A stretch of 46,969 nucleotides of DNA, taken from assembly GCA_900316445.1 (NCBI GenBank), contig ONCZ01000024.1, forward strand, positions 1-46,969. Direction: 5' to 3'. How positions within the stretch are numbered: position 1 is the stretch's first letter; each line of letters opens with the position of its first letter. The position numbers and the translations under genes were made by a program. The notes under the pieces are model-generated. The model ran no database searches and was not told the origin of the DNA. It was given only the letters and a program-made list of their open reading frames with translations. Positions 1 through 7,760 of this stretch are shown here, in pieces. Source of the DNA: an uncultured Prevotellaceae bacterium. GTDB lineage: Bacteria; Bacteroidota; Bacteroidia; Bacteroidales; Bacteroidaceae.

Positions 1-198
1 GAAGATGTCGTACATCATCGTCAGGCAGAGGCTCCCCATCAGTTCGCGGTAGAACAGCAGGTGGCTGTCGTCCATGCGGTCGCGCAGGCGGTGGAAGTCA
101 GCCAGCAGGATGGCGGTCTGTTCATCCGTCAGCGAGATGACGGGATCGTGGTTCAGCGAGATACTGCCTCCGATGCTGTAGTTGTTCGACGGCAGCAG
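1..198 (-). pseudogene. AraC-family regulator fragment, cut at the window edge
   Basis: Read on the minus strand this stretch gives one open frame that includes LPSNNYSIGGSISLN, then RLRDRMDDSHLLFYRELMG and TMMYDIF. This resembles the N-terminal sensing part of Bacteroidales AraC-family transcriptional regulators (family recognition from memory). The DNA-binding HTH part would lie beyond position 1 and is not seen. The frame has no start of its own: at about 198-203 it joins, out of frame, to the start of an integrase gene on the same strand. So the 5' end of the regulator is missing and the visible piece is probably not expressed as a regulator. Only the middle of the gene can be judged. Confidence 0.6.
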
Positions 199-386
199 GT
201 GTCAATATCATTTTTGATAGGAGTACCGTTTTTAAAGGAAAGTGATTTTGTCAAATCCTCGGGTCTCACAAATAGGCTTGTAGATAGCCTTTTTACTTTC
301 CTCTGATGGGTAAATCTAAGCTTTACGTTGTACGTTCCATCGCTTTTTTGCTCACCTTTCTTAATTTCTGCTCTGATTGTCAGCAT
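199..386 (-). pseudogene. Truncated tyrosine recombinase (integrase) N-terminus
   Basis: The frame starts MLTIRAEIKKGEQ at 386 (an upstream ATG at 413 is also possible) and continues through NVKLRFTHQRKVKRLSTSLF to GTPIKNDID. This is the typical arm-binding N-terminal domain of Bacteroidetes phage-type integrases, normally about 400 residues long. Homology stops after about 62 codons at position 201, where the DNA becomes the AraC fragment in another frame, so the SAM-like and catalytic domains (R-H-R-Y) are absent. It lies about 100 nt downstream of a tRNA-Arg gene on the same strand, the usual position of an integrase of a tRNA-targeted element. I infer the remains of an excised or rearranged integrative element. 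Confidence 0.7.
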
Positions 387-484
387 GTTACAATGATTTA
401 AATTAGTCAACAATTAGTCAACAACCATTAGAAAATGCTGATTTTTCGTGGATTTCTGGTTAAATTTGGACTTCTGGATAAGCG

Positions 485-556
485 TACACCCGCACGGAAT
501 CGAACCGTGACCAACGGAACCGGAATCCGTTATTCTATCCTTTAAACTACGGGTGC
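485..556 (-). tRNA. tRNA-Arg (anticodon CCG)
   Basis: The minus strand folds into a complete cloverleaf. Acceptor GCACCCG pairs with CGGGTGT (one G-T pair), the anticodon stem is ACGGA/TCCGT with loop TTCCGGT (anticodon CCG), and the T stem is CACGG/CCGTG with loop TTCGATT. The discriminator is A and CCA is not encoded. It reads CGG arginine codons. It is probably transcribed from the promoter at 691-698 through the broken tRNA upstream. Confidence 0.93.
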
Positions 557-628
557 TCAGGTAGTTACGATTATTTCTTTTCTTCTTTTTCCTTTTTCGT
601 AGTCCTCACTTACCAAAACTTCCGTCAT

Positions 629-669
629 GAACCGGAATCTGACGCTCTATTCAGCTAAGCTACGGGACC
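629..669 (-). pseudogene. 5' half of a second tRNA-Arg(CCG)
   Basis: GGTCCCG, a normal D arm, the 5' anticodon strand TCAGA and the loop TTCCGGT are present, so the gene is canonical to the anticodon loop. Beyond it the 3' anticodon strand, T arm and 3' acceptor strand are missing: no TTCGA and no CGGGACC follows. The 11-nt core GATTCCGGTTC (629-639) is identical to that of the intact tRNA-Arg (517-527). The foreign 3' DNA opens a 23-codon frame (557-628, starting MTEVLVSED) with no recognisable function. I read this as an integration scar in the anticodon loop. Confidence 0.65.
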
Positions 670-690
670 AGTGCTTGCGGAAAGCGGATG

Positions 691-698
691 CAAAGGTA
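691..698 (-). promoter_or_regulatory. -7 promoter element for the tRNA-Arg unit
   Basis: TACCTTTG on the minus strand fits the Bacteroidetes TAnnTTTG -7 box and lies about 20 nt upstream of the broken tRNA. No -33 TTTG is visible: the upstream position is filled by an AACATTG heptad array. Confidence 0.7.
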
Positions 699-702
699 CA
701 AA

Positions 703-768
703 AAACATTGAACATTGAACATTAAACATTGAACATTTTGTTGTGCCTTGTTATTTTTTAACTTTTGG
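703..768. repeat. Heptad array (AACATTG) plus core and T-rich arm
   Basis: Five units of AACATTG with small changes occupy 703-739. They are followed by a short spacer (TTGTGCCTTG) and a run TTATTTTTTAACTTTT. The motif GCCTTGTTRTTTTTTAAC recurs at 16679-16698 in the same relation to another array and promoter. Nothing coding is seen here. Confidence 0.75.
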
Positions 769-788
769 CATTCATTTCTCTCATCGTT

Positions 789-2633
789 TTAGGCTGTCAG
801 CTCGTTGCCTGTGTAGAGCTGGTAGTATTTGCCTTTGAGGGCAAGGAGTTCGTCGTGGGTGCCCTGTTCGATAATATGGCCGTGATCGAGGACGATGATG
901 AGGTCGGCATTGCGGATGGTGCTCAGGCGGTGGGCGATGACAAAGGTTGTACGGCCTTGCATCAGTGTGTCCATACCACGCTGTACGAGCCGTTCTGTAC
1001 GGGTGTCGATGCTCGATGTGGCCTCGTCGAGGATGAGCACTGGGGGATCAGAGACGGCGGCACGGGCGATGGCAATCAGCTGGCGTTCTCCTTGTGAGAG
1101 GTTGCCACCATCGCCGTTGAGGATGGTCTGATAGCCGTTGCCCAGACGTCGGATGAAGTCGTCGGCTCCCACCAGACGGGCAGCACGGATACAGTCTTCG
1201 TCAGTAGCGTCGAGCTTGCCATAGCGGATATTGTCGATGACGGTGCCCGTAAAGAGGTGCGTTTCCTGCAGCACGATGCTCATAGACTTACGAAGCGACT
1301 CCTTGCGAATGTCTGTTAACGGAATGCCGTCGTAGAGGATCTTGCCTTTCTGAATCTCGTAGAAGCGGTTGATGAGGTTGATGATGGTGGTCTTGCCGGC
1401 ACCCGTGCCTCCCACGAAGGCAATCTTCTGTCCTGGGTTGGTGTTGATGTCGATGTCGAAAAGTACCTGCTTGGCTGGCGTATAACCGAAGTCCACATCG
1501 GTAAAGTCTACATCTCCCTGCGGATCCTTCAGTTCTATAGAACCCTCATCGACCTCAGGCTCTGCGTCCATCAGACGGAACACACGTTCAGCGCCGACGG
1601 TGGCGTTAAGCACGGAGTTGATCTGTTGCGAGACTTGGGTAATGGGCTGGGTGAAACTCTTATTCAATGTTAAAAATGCCACAATGGTACCCAGACTAAT
1701 GGATAATGGATAATTGAAAATGGATAATTGTCCGAGGGCGAGGGTCGCACCCACGACGGCGACAAGCACATAGCCGAGGTTGGAGAGGTTGCCGTTGACA
1801 GGCATAACGATGTTGGCAATCCTGTTTGCCTCGCAGGCAGAAGCACGCAGCTGTTCGTTGATGCGCTCAAACTCCTCGATGGCCTGATCCTCGTGGCAGA
1901 ACACCTTGACGACCTTCTGACCCGTCATCATTTCCTCGATGAAACCATTGACACGGGCCAGACTCTCTTGTTGGGTGCGGAAATACTTGCGACTGCGCTT
2001 GCCCAGCCAGGTGGTGGTGACCATCATCACAGCGGCCATCAGGATGCTGACGAGGGTGAGGGGTACGCTGAGCACCACCATCGAGGCGAAGGTGACGCAG
2101 ATGGTGATGACGGAGTTGAACACCTGGGAGATGCTTGTGCTGATCATTTGGCGCAACGAGTCGACATCGTTGGTATAGACGGACATCGTCTCGCCGTGGG
2201 AATGTTGGTCGAAGTAGCTGATGGGCAGTTGTTCCATCCGTTCGAAGATACGTTGGCGCAGACGGAGCATCGTGCCCTGCGAGACGTTGATCATCAGACG
2301 GTTGTAGGCGTAGGAACAGATGACACCGAGCAGGAGGATGAGTCCCAGTTTGATAAGTGTCTGCCACAGCGCCGTGTATTCCGGGTTCGCCGCCTGTGTC
2401 AGTGGTACGATATAATCATCAATGAGCGTACGGGTGAAAAGGGTAGAGGCGAGGGTGGTGACGGAGGTGATAGCGATACACACGAGTACGGTCAGGATAC
2501 TGAACTTATAATCGCTCAGCACGTATTTCGCCAATCGCCAGATGACGGCGCGCTGCTGGGCGTCGATCTTCTGGATGCCTCCCTGATTCTGGGCGTGCGG
2601 GCCTCGCGGGCCGTTGAAGCTGGGCTGTCTCAT
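789..2633 (-). CDS. ABC exporter half, subunit with intact Walker B Glu
   Basis: A 614-residue half-transporter: an N-terminal six-helix membrane domain (about 45-345) and a C-terminal nucleotide-binding domain. Visible motifs are Walker A GGTGAGKTT, Q-loop VLQETHLF, signature LSQGERQ, Walker B VLILDEATSS and switch His in IAHRLST. The signature is non-canonical (LSQGE instead of LSGGQ) while the catalytic Glu is present. This is the arrangement known for the TM288-type subunit of heterodimeric exporters. It follows its partner gene by 21 nt in one operon. Residues about 300-312 (LSIFNYPLS) are encoded by TGGATAA-type heptads in the loop before the last membrane helix. The substrate is unknown; lipid or drug export is typical of the family. 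Confidence 0.93.
   Translation of the reverse strand: MRQPSFNGPRGPHAQNQGGIQKIDAQQRAVIWRLAKYVLSDYKFSILTVLVCIAITSVTTLASTLFTRTLIDDYIVPLTQAANPEYTALWQTLIKLGLILLLGVICSYAYNRLMINVSQGTMLRLRQRIFERMEQLPISYFDQHSHGETMSVYTNDVDSLRQMISTSISQVFNSVITICVTFASMVVLSVPLTLVSILMAAVMMVTTTWLGKRSRKYFRTQQESLARVNGFIEEMMTGQKVVKVFCHEDQAIEEFERINEQLRASACEANRIANIVMPVNGNLSNLGYVLVAVVGATLALGQLSIFNYPLSISLGTIVAFLTLNKSFTQPITQVSQQINSVLNATVGAERVFRLMDAEPEVDEGSIELKDPQGDVDFTDVDFGYTPAKQVLFDIDINTNPGQKIAFVGGTGAGKTTIINLINRFYEIQKGKILYDGIPLTDIRKESLRKSMSIVLQETHLFTGTVIDNIRYGKLDATDEDCIRAARLVGADDFIRRLGNGYQTILNGDGGNLSQGERQLIAIARAAVSDPPVLILDEATSSIDTRTERLVQRGMDTLMQGRTTFVIAHRLSTIRNADLIIVLDHGHIIEQGTHDELLALKGKYYQLYTGNELTA
1695..1733. repeat. In-frame TGGATAA heptad array in the ABC gene
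   Basis: Units TGGATAA, TGGATAA, TTGAAAA, TGGATAA are read without a frame break as QLSIFNYPLSIS. The flanking residues (LALG and SLGTIVAF) join naturally if the array is removed. Confidence 0.75.
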
Positions 2634-2652
2634 CTTTCTTTTATTTTTGCTT

Positions 2653-2706
2653 GTTCAGACCACCCCGCCTAACGGCACCCCTCCTAACTTAGGAGGGGAA
2701 GAGGGA
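2653..2706. repeat. CCCCTCCT palindromic repeat, copy A
   Basis: About 50 nt ending in the palindrome CCCCTCCTAA / TTAGGAGGGG and beginning TTCAGACCACCCC. It supplies the last 16 codons and the TGA stop of the upstream ABC gene (SSPPKLGGVPLGGVV). Related copies are at 12998, 27757, 37200, 46777 and 46832. Confidence 0.85.
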
Positions 2707-4460
2707 ACATCGAAATCTCCGTGGTCTGCCTCCTGTATGGCACAGATCTCCTGATAGAGGCTATTGGTTTTCAGAAGCTGTTCGTGGGTGTCGAAGCCCG
2801 TGACCACACCATTGTCCATCACGAGGATACGGTCGCAGTGCTTCACGCTCGAGATGCGCTGGGCGATGATGATCTTCGTCATCTCTGGCAGTTCTTCGCG
2901 GAAGGCCCGTTGAATCTTTGCATCGGTGGCTGTGTCGCAGGCTGAGGTGGAATCGTCGAGGATGAGAATCTTCGGCTCTTTCAACAAAGCACGGGCGATG
3001 CAGAGTCGTTGCTTCTGACCGCCACTGACATTCGTGCCACCCTGTTCGATGCGGGTGTCGTAGCCCTCTGGCATCTGTTCAATAAACTCATCGGCACAAG
3101 CCAGACGACAAGCCCTTTCACAGTCAGCCTCTGTCGCCTGTGGATGTCCCCAACGCAGATTGTCGATGATGGAACCAGAGAAGAGGATATTACTCTGGAG
3201 CACCACACTTACCGCCGAGCGCAGGGCCTTCAAGTCGTAGCATTTCACATTGTGTCCACCAACGAGCACCTCGCCCTGTGACACATCATAAAGGCGTGAG
3301 ATGAGGCTGACGAGGGTGGACTTACCAGAGCCCGTGCCGCCAATGACACCAATCGTCTCGCCGCTGCCGATGGAGAAGGAGACGTTGAAAAGGGCAGATT
3401 TTCGAGGAGTGTGGAGTGTGGAATCCTTCCTCGAAACATAGTCAAAACGGACACCCCTGAACTCTACGCTGCCGTTGGGAATCTCATAGACCGGCTGCTC
3501 GGGATTCACGATGTCGGGCTGTTCCTCAATCACCTCGCAGACGCGCTTGGCACTGGCGGCACTCTGCGTAAGCATGACGAAGATCATCGAGAGCATCATC
3601 AGCGACTGAAGGATCGACATGACGTAAGTGAAGAGCGATGTCAGTTCACCCGTGGTCAGCGTACCCGAGACGATGAAATGTGCTCCCCACCACGACAGGG
3701 CGATGATACAACCGTAGACCACGATGTTCATAATGGGGTGGTTGAGCGCCATCAGACTCTCTGCGCGTACATATAATTTATAGAGCCCCTCAGCGGCCTT
3801 CGAAAACTTCTTGTTCTCATAGTCTTCACGCACAAATGCCTTCACCACCCGGATGGCGTGGATGTTCTCCTGTACGCTCTGGTTCAGGTCGTCGTAACGT
3901 TCGAACACCTGTTGGAATAACTTGGCCACTCGCGAGATGATCTGATAGAGCGAACAGCCGAGGATAATCATTGCCACGATGAAGATCAGGCTGAGACGGG
4001 CGTCGATGACGAGACACATCACGATGGAGAGAATCAGCCGGAAGGGTGCCCGAACGGTGATGCGGAGAATCTGCTGATAGGCGTTCTGCAGGTTGTTCAC
4101 GTCGGTGGTCATCCTCGTCACCAGTCCCGATGTCGAATACTTGTCAATGTCGCTGAAGGCGAAGCGCTGGATATTCCGATACATCGCCTTGCGCAGGTTG
4201 GCAGCAAAGCCCGATGAAGCATAGGCCACACTGCGACCTGCGAGGATGCCGAAGGCCAGCGAGAGGAACGCCATACCGAGCATGATGGCACCATAAAGAC
4301 AAACATTCTCCATATTGCCGGCACTCAGTCCCTTGTCAATGAGCGAGGCTGTCACGTAGGGTATCAGCACATCCATTACCACTTCCATCGCTGTCCACAC
4401 AGGGGTGAGGATGGAAGCAGTCTTGTATTCCTTGATTTGTCTGGTAAGCGTCCTGATCAT
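2655..4460 (-). CDS. ABC exporter half, subunit with degenerate Walker B
   Basis: A 601-residue half-transporter, first gene of a two-gene operon. The membrane domain is at about 15-320 and the ATPase domain at about 345-575. Motifs: Walker A GGTGSGKST, canonical signature VSGGQKQR, Walker B ILILDDSTSA, and IAQRISS in place of the H-switch. The catalytic Glu after Walker B is Asp and the switch His is Gln, so its own ATP site should be hydrolytically weak. This complements the odd signature of the partner, as in TM287/TM288, LmrCD and BmrCD. The last 16 residues are encoded by a palindromic repeat, and residues about 346-353 (TLHTPRKS) by GAGTGTG heptads. A -7 box lies at 4501-4508. Confidence 0.93.
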   Translation of the reverse strand: MIRTLTRQIKEYKTASILTPVWTAMEVVMDVLIPYVTASLIDKGLSAGNMENVCLYGAIMLGMAFLSLAFGILAGRSVAYASSGFAANLRKAMYRNIQRFAFSDIDKYSTSGLVTRMTTDVNNLQNAYQQILRITVRAPFRLILSIVMCLVIDARLSLIFIVAMIILGCSLYQIISRVAKLFQQVFERYDDLNQSVQENIHAIRVVKAFVREDYENKKFSKAAEGLYKLYVRAESLMALNHPIMNIVVYGCIIALSWWGAHFIVSGTLTTGELTSLFTYVMSILQSLMMLSMIFVMLTQSAASAKRVCEVIEEQPDIVNPEQPVYEIPNGSVEFRGVRFDYVSRKDSTLHTPRKSALFNVSFSIGSGETIGVIGGTGSGKSTLVSLISRLYDVSQGEVLVGGHNVKCYDLKALRSAVSVVLQSNILFSGSIIDNLRWGHPQATEADCERACRLACADEFIEQMPEGYDTRIEQGGTNVSGGQKQRLCIARALLKEPKILILDDSTSACDTATDAKIQRAFREELPEMTKIIIAQRISSVKHCDRILVMDNGVVTGFDTHEQLLKTNSLYQEICAIQEADHGDFDVPSSPPKLGGVPLGGVV

Positions 4461-4500
4461 CTTTAGTCTAATTCACAATGCGCAATTGCACTTTTCGCTG

Positions 4501-4508
4501 CAAAGTTA
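4501..4508 (-). promoter_or_regulatory. -7 promoter element of the ABC operon
   Basis: TAACTTTG on the minus strand, about 40 nt before the ATG at 4460. The expected -33 region is occupied by AATTAAG-type heptads. Confidence 0.65.
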
Positions 4509-4520
4509 TAAAAAAAGTGG

Positions 4521-4596
4521 GAATTAAGAGTTAAGAATTAAAAAAATATGTATGACGGTATCAAATTCTTCACTCTTCACTCTTCACTCTTCACTA
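4521..4596. repeat. Two opposed heptad arrays between divergent promoters
   Basis: Purine-rich GAGTTAAGAATTAAA units (4521-4545), a unique spacer of about 20 nt, then four CTCTTCA units (4568-4595). Each array abuts the -7 box of the divergent promoters at 4501 and 4602. Confidence 0.8.
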
Positions 4597-4601
4597 AAAA
4601 T

Positions 4602-4613
4602 TAGTACCTTTGC
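4602..4613 (+). promoter_or_regulatory. -7 promoter element of the exonuclease III gene
   Basis: TAGTACCTTTGC contains TACCTTTG and is 20 nt ahead of the ATG at 4633. CTCTTCA heptads end immediately upstream of it. Confidence 0.75.
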
Positions 4614-4632
4614 AGGCAAAATTAGATTAACG

Positions 4633-5382
4633 ATGAAGTTTGTCAGTTGGAATGTGAACGGTCTGCGTGCCTGTGAGGGCAAGGGCTTCAGTGAGGTGTT
4701 CCGTCAGTTGGATGCCGATTTCTTCTGTCTGCAGGAAACGAAGATGCAGGCAGGGCAGCTTGACCTGCAGTTCGAAGGTTATAAGAGCTATTGGAACTAT
4801 GCTGAGAAGAAGGGCTACTCTGGTACTGCCATCTTCACGCGTCACCAGCCTCTCAATGTGACCTATGGCATCGGCATCGACCTGCACGACCACGAGGGAC
4901 GCGTCGTCACCCTTGAGATGGCAGACTTCTTCCTCGTATGCTGCTATACGCCGAACTCGCAGGACGGTCTGAAACGCCTGGAGTACCGCATGTCGTGGGA
5001 GGATGCCTTCCGCAAGTATCTCAAGCGCCTTGACCAGCAGAAGCCTGTCATCCTCTGCGGCGACCTGAACGTGGCCCACGAGGAGATCGACCTCAAGAAT
5101 CCCAAGACGAACCACATGAATGCCGGCTTTACGGACGAGGAGCGTGAGAAGTTCAGCGACCTGCTGGCCTGCGGCTTTACGGACAGCTTCCGCTACAAGT
5201 ACCCTGAGGAGGTGAAGTATTCGTGGTGGTCGTACCGCTTCCAGGCCCGTCAGAAGAACGTGGGCTGGCGCATCGACTACTTCGTCATCTCCGACCGTCT
5301 GCGTGAGCGCCTCGACGACGCCAAGATCCACAGCGACATCCTGGGCAGCGACCATTGCCCCATCGAACTGGACCTTCGTTGA
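4633..5382 (+). CDS. xth: Exodeoxyribonuclease III (AP endonuclease)
   Basis: A 249-residue enzyme of the exonuclease III / APE1 family, which cleaves DNA at abasic sites and removes 3' blocks in base-excision repair. Motifs in order: NVNGLRAC, LQETKMQ (metal-binding Glu), CYTPNSQDG, GDLNVAHEEID, YSWWSYR, WRIDYFVIS and the C-terminal GSDHCPIELDL with the catalytic Asp-His pair. Length is normal. I chose the ATG at 4633 (MKFVSWNVNG) rather than an upstream in-frame ATG at 4552, because the latter would lie before the promoter and would translate heptad repeats. The gene stands alone, divergent from the ABC operon. Confidence 0.96.
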   Translation: MKFVSWNVNGLRACEGKGFSEVFRQLDADFFCLQETKMQAGQLDLQFEGYKSYWNYAEKKGYSGTAIFTRHQPLNVTYGIGIDLHDHEGRVVTLEMADFFLVCCYTPNSQDGLKRLEYRMSWEDAFRKYLKRLDQQKPVILCGDLNVAHEEIDLKNPKTNHMNAGFTDEEREKFSDLLACGFTDSFRYKYPEEVKYSWWSYRFQARQKNVGWRIDYFVISDRLRERLDDAKIHSDILGSDHCPIELDLR

Positions 5383-5409
5383 ACAAATCGCCCGATTCGC
5401 TGAAAAGAT

Positions 5410-5440
5410 TTTGAAGGCACAGGATAACACCTTAACTTTG
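5410..5440 (+). promoter_or_regulatory. Promoter of the VTC-DUF4956-DUF2490 operon
   Basis: -33 TTTG at 5410-5413 and -7 TAACTTTG at 5433-5440 are about 19 nt apart, and 20 nt from the ATG at 5461. This is a full consensus pair. Confidence 0.75.
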
Positions 5441-5460
5441 CACCGACAAAAAGAACGAGT

Positions 5461-6252
5461 ATGACAGAGATATTGAGCCATTATGAGCCTATCAACTTGG
5501 AACAGATGAAGGACATCCGACTGATGAACCGCATCGACACCAAGTTCGTGACGACGGAGCCAGTGCTCCGACGGCTCTTGGAAATGGCTGCCGATGACTA
5601 CTTCGTGCAGGAGACCGACGGATTGCGTGTCTCACCATATTATACGCTTTACTTCGATACGCCCGACTGTGCGATGTATAACCGTCATCAGGTGGGCCAT
5701 CTGAGTCGTCAGAAGATACGTATCCGTTCATACGTCAGTGCCGGACTGAGTTTCCTGGAGGTGAAGACGAAGAATAACCACGGCCGCACGAAGAAGAAGC
5801 GTGTCACTATGGAACAGTTCGACGCCCTCCATCCGCAGCACGATATTGAGTTCCATCGTCAGGATGAGAATTTCGTCAACTACGATGAGTTCCTGCGTAC
5901 TTATCTTCATTATGACCCTGAGCATCTCACCGAACAGATTGAGAACCGCTTCGACCGCATTACATTGGTAAACAAGGCCAAGACCGAGCGTCTTACCATC
6001 GATACCCACCTGCGCTTCAATAACATCGCCACAGGCGAGCAGCGTTCGATGGGCAACCTCGTCATCATCGAGCTCAAGCGCGACGGCAACCAGCCTTCGC
6101 CCATCTTAGACAAACTCTGCGACTTGCGCATCCATCCACATGGCTTCTCGAAGTACTGCATCGGCTCGGCCCTCACCAACGACAGTCTGCGCCGCAACCG
6201 CATCAAGCCCCGCCTGCGCAGCATCCAGAAAATTTTGAGTAATCAATCGTAA
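5461..6252 (+). CDS. VTC-domain (polyphosphate polymerase-like) protein
   Basis: A 263-residue cytoplasmic protein with the triphosphate-tunnel fold of VTC domains. The signs are RIDTKFV near residue 22, YYTLYFDTP, RQKIRIRSY, a basic strand FLEVKTKNNHGRTKKKR and the late strand VIIELKRDG, which places charged residues inside the tunnel. In yeast the VTC4 domain polymerises polyphosphate from ATP; bacterial members are annotated by similarity and their product is not proven. It is the first gene of an operon with a DUF4956 membrane protein 24 nt downstream. That pair is a common bacterial arrangement, so a coupled polymer synthesis and membrane role is inferred. Confidence 0.87.
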   Translation: MTEILSHYEPINLEQMKDIRLMNRIDTKFVTTEPVLRRLLEMAADDYFVQETDGLRVSPYYTLYFDTPDCAMYNRHQVGHLSRQKIRIRSYVSAGLSFLEVKTKNNHGRTKKKRVTMEQFDALHPQHDIEFHRQDENFVNYDEFLRTYLHYDPEHLTEQIENRFDRITLVNKAKTERLTIDTHLRFNNIATGEQRSMGNLVIIELKRDGNQPSPILDKLCDLRIHPHGFSKYCIGSALTNDSLRRNRIKPRLRSIQKILSNQS

Positions 6253-6270
6253 ATCAGTAAATCGTAAATA
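6243..6270. repeat. GTAAATC heptad array in a short intergenic gap
   Basis: Units CGTAAAT / CAGTAAAT / CGTAAAT fill the gap between the VTC and DUF4956 genes and start inside the stop codon region of the first. Confidence 0.6.
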
Positions 6271-6276
6271 AATATT

Positions 6277-6942
6277 ATGTTAGATTCATTCTTTTCAACC
6301 TCATTCTCGATGATGCTCATCCGACTGGTAATCAACCTCGTCGTCGTATCCATCATCATCGACCGTCTGTATTATCCGAAGAGCAAGCGTCGTGACTTCT
6401 ACTTCACGTTCATGCTCATCTCCATCGCCATCTTCTTCATCGTCTTCTTCATGATCTTCGTGTTGGAGGAGATGAAGGGCAAGACTTCGTTGGGTATCGG
6501 TATCGGACTCTTCGGCATCTTCTCCATCATGCGTTACCGTACGGATGCGATGCCCGTCCGTGAGATGACCTACCTCTTCGTCATCATCGCCCTCTCGCTG
6601 GTCAATGCTATCTCTGAAGGCGTGCCGATGATCGAGTTGGCTATCACCAACCTCATCTTCCTTGTAGCCGTTTGGTTCTTCGAGTGGCGACTGAAGGTGC
6701 TGCCCTCGAAGCTTATCCAGTATGACAAGATCGACCTCATCGCCCCGGAGCGTAAGAAAGAGCTCATTGCCGACCTCGAACAGCGTCTGGGTCTGGAGAT
6801 TGTCCAGGTGGAGGTGGGTGCCGTCGATTTCATCCGTGATATGGCGATGGTGAAGATCCGCTACCGTGGTAAGCGCAGCGACGGTGACGTGGCTGACAAC
6901 CTCAAGCTCTCCAAAGAACAACTCAAGACTTTTAATAAGTAA
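6277..6942 (+). CDS. DUF4956 membrane protein
   Basis: 221 residues. Four hydrophobic segments fill the first 145 residues (LIRLVINLVVVSIII, FMLISIAIFFIVFFMIFV, LFVIIALSLVNAI, IELAITNLIFLVAVWF). A soluble C-terminal domain of about 75 residues contains KLIQYDKIDLIAPERKKEL and ends in a ferredoxin-like EIVQVEVGAVDFIRDMAMVKIRY stretch. This matches DUF4956, whose members usually sit beside VTC-domain genes, as here. The function is unknown. A role in moving or anchoring the product of the VTC-type enzyme is only an inference from gene order. Confidence 0.85.
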   Translation: MLDSFFSTSFSMMLIRLVINLVVVSIIIDRLYYPKSKRRDFYFTFMLISIAIFFIVFFMIFVLEEMKGKTSLGIGIGLFGIFSIMRYRTDAMPVREMTYLFVIIALSLVNAISEGVPMIELAITNLIFLVAVWFFEWRLKVLPSKLIQYDKIDLIAPERKKELIADLEQRLGLEIVQVEVGAVDFIRDMAMVKIRYRGKRSDGDVADNLKLSKEQLKTFNK

Positions 6943-6946
6943 TAAG

Positions 6947-7726
6947 GTGAAAAAGTTATTAGTAACGATGATGCTGTTGCTGCCGATGGCGGCGATGGCT
7001 CAGAAAGATGACTTCGGACTCGATTTCACGGTTGAGGCGCAGAAGAAACTCTCCAAGGTGATGAACCTCAGCTTCGAGGGCGAACTTCGTACCCGTGACA
7101 ACACCAAGCACGTCGACCGATGGAGTGCAGGCCTGAGTCTCGATTATAAGGCTGTCAAATGGTTGAAGCTCTCAGCCGGATACACACTCCTCTATGATAA
7201 CAACGAGAGAATATCCTATTTCGATGCAACCGACGATGAGGTGCTCGACGGTGATGCCGATGCCGGTGATCCCAAGAAATGTGCCAAGTACTGGGCTACG
7301 CGCCATCGTTTCAGCGTCTCAGCTACCTTCGACAAGAAGCTCTTTGGCGATTTCCGCTTCTCTCTGCGTGAACGCTGGCAATACACCTATCGTCCGGAGT
7401 ACACCGTCGATGAGCGTTGGAGTTATCTCGACCAGGCCTATGACGGCAAGCCGAAGACCTACGACAGTAAGAATGCTCATGTGCTCCGTAGCCGTCTGCA
7501 GGTGGAGTACGACAAGAAAGGACTCGCCGTGACGCCATATGCCAGTGTGGAATTCTTTAATGCCATGAGTCTGCAGAAGACTCGTTTTCAGGTGGGTGCC
7601 GACTGGAAGGTGGCCAAGCAGCACAGCCTCGGTCTCTTCTATCGCTACCAGTCGGTGCGTGATGATGAAGACGATCTCGAGCCTAACCGCCATATGATCG
7701 GTTTGGGCTATAAATTCAAATTCTAA
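6947..7726 (+). CDS. DUF2490-type outer-membrane beta-barrel protein
   Basis: About 259 residues. The GTG at 6947 gives VKKLLVTMMLLLPMAAMA followed by QKDD, a clean type I signal peptide; an upstream in-frame start would overlap DUF4956. The mature part alternates short amphipathic strands (FTVEAQKKLSKVMNLSFEGELRTR, LKLSAGYTLLYD, FDFRFSLRERWQYTYRPEYT) and ends LGLGYKFKF with a terminal Phe, as outer-membrane barrels do. It lies 4 nt after DUF4956 and completes the VTC / DUF4956 / DUF2490 set, suggesting one envelope-linked process. The transcript ends in the strong hairpin at 7727-7760. Confidence 0.8.
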   Translation: MKKLLVTMMLLLPMAAMAQKDDFGLDFTVEAQKKLSKVMNLSFEGELRTRDNTKHVDRWSAGLSLDYKAVKWLKLSAGYTLLYDNNERISYFDATDDEVLDGDADAGDPKKCAKYWATRHRFSVSATFDKKLFGDFRFSLRERWQYTYRPEYTVDERWSYLDQAYDGKPKTYDSKNAHVLRSRLQVEYDKKGLAVTPYASVEFFNAMSLQKTRFQVGADWKVAKQHSLGLFYRYQSVRDDEDDLEPNRHMIGLGYKFKF

Positions 7727-7760
7727 AATAAATCCCCGCTCGACTGAGCGGGGATTTATT
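7727..7760. terminator. Bidirectional terminator between converging genes
   Basis: AATAAATCCCCGCTC (7727-7741) is the exact inverse of GAGCGGGGATTTATT (7746-7760) with loop GACT. It has T-rich sides on both strands and serves the DUF2490 gene (+) and the TlpA-like gene (-). Confidence 0.9.

Noticed and set aside
4552-4632. An N-terminal extension of exonuclease III starting at 4552
   Set aside because: It would translate CTCTTCA heptads and the -7 box; the family starts at MKFVSWNVNG.
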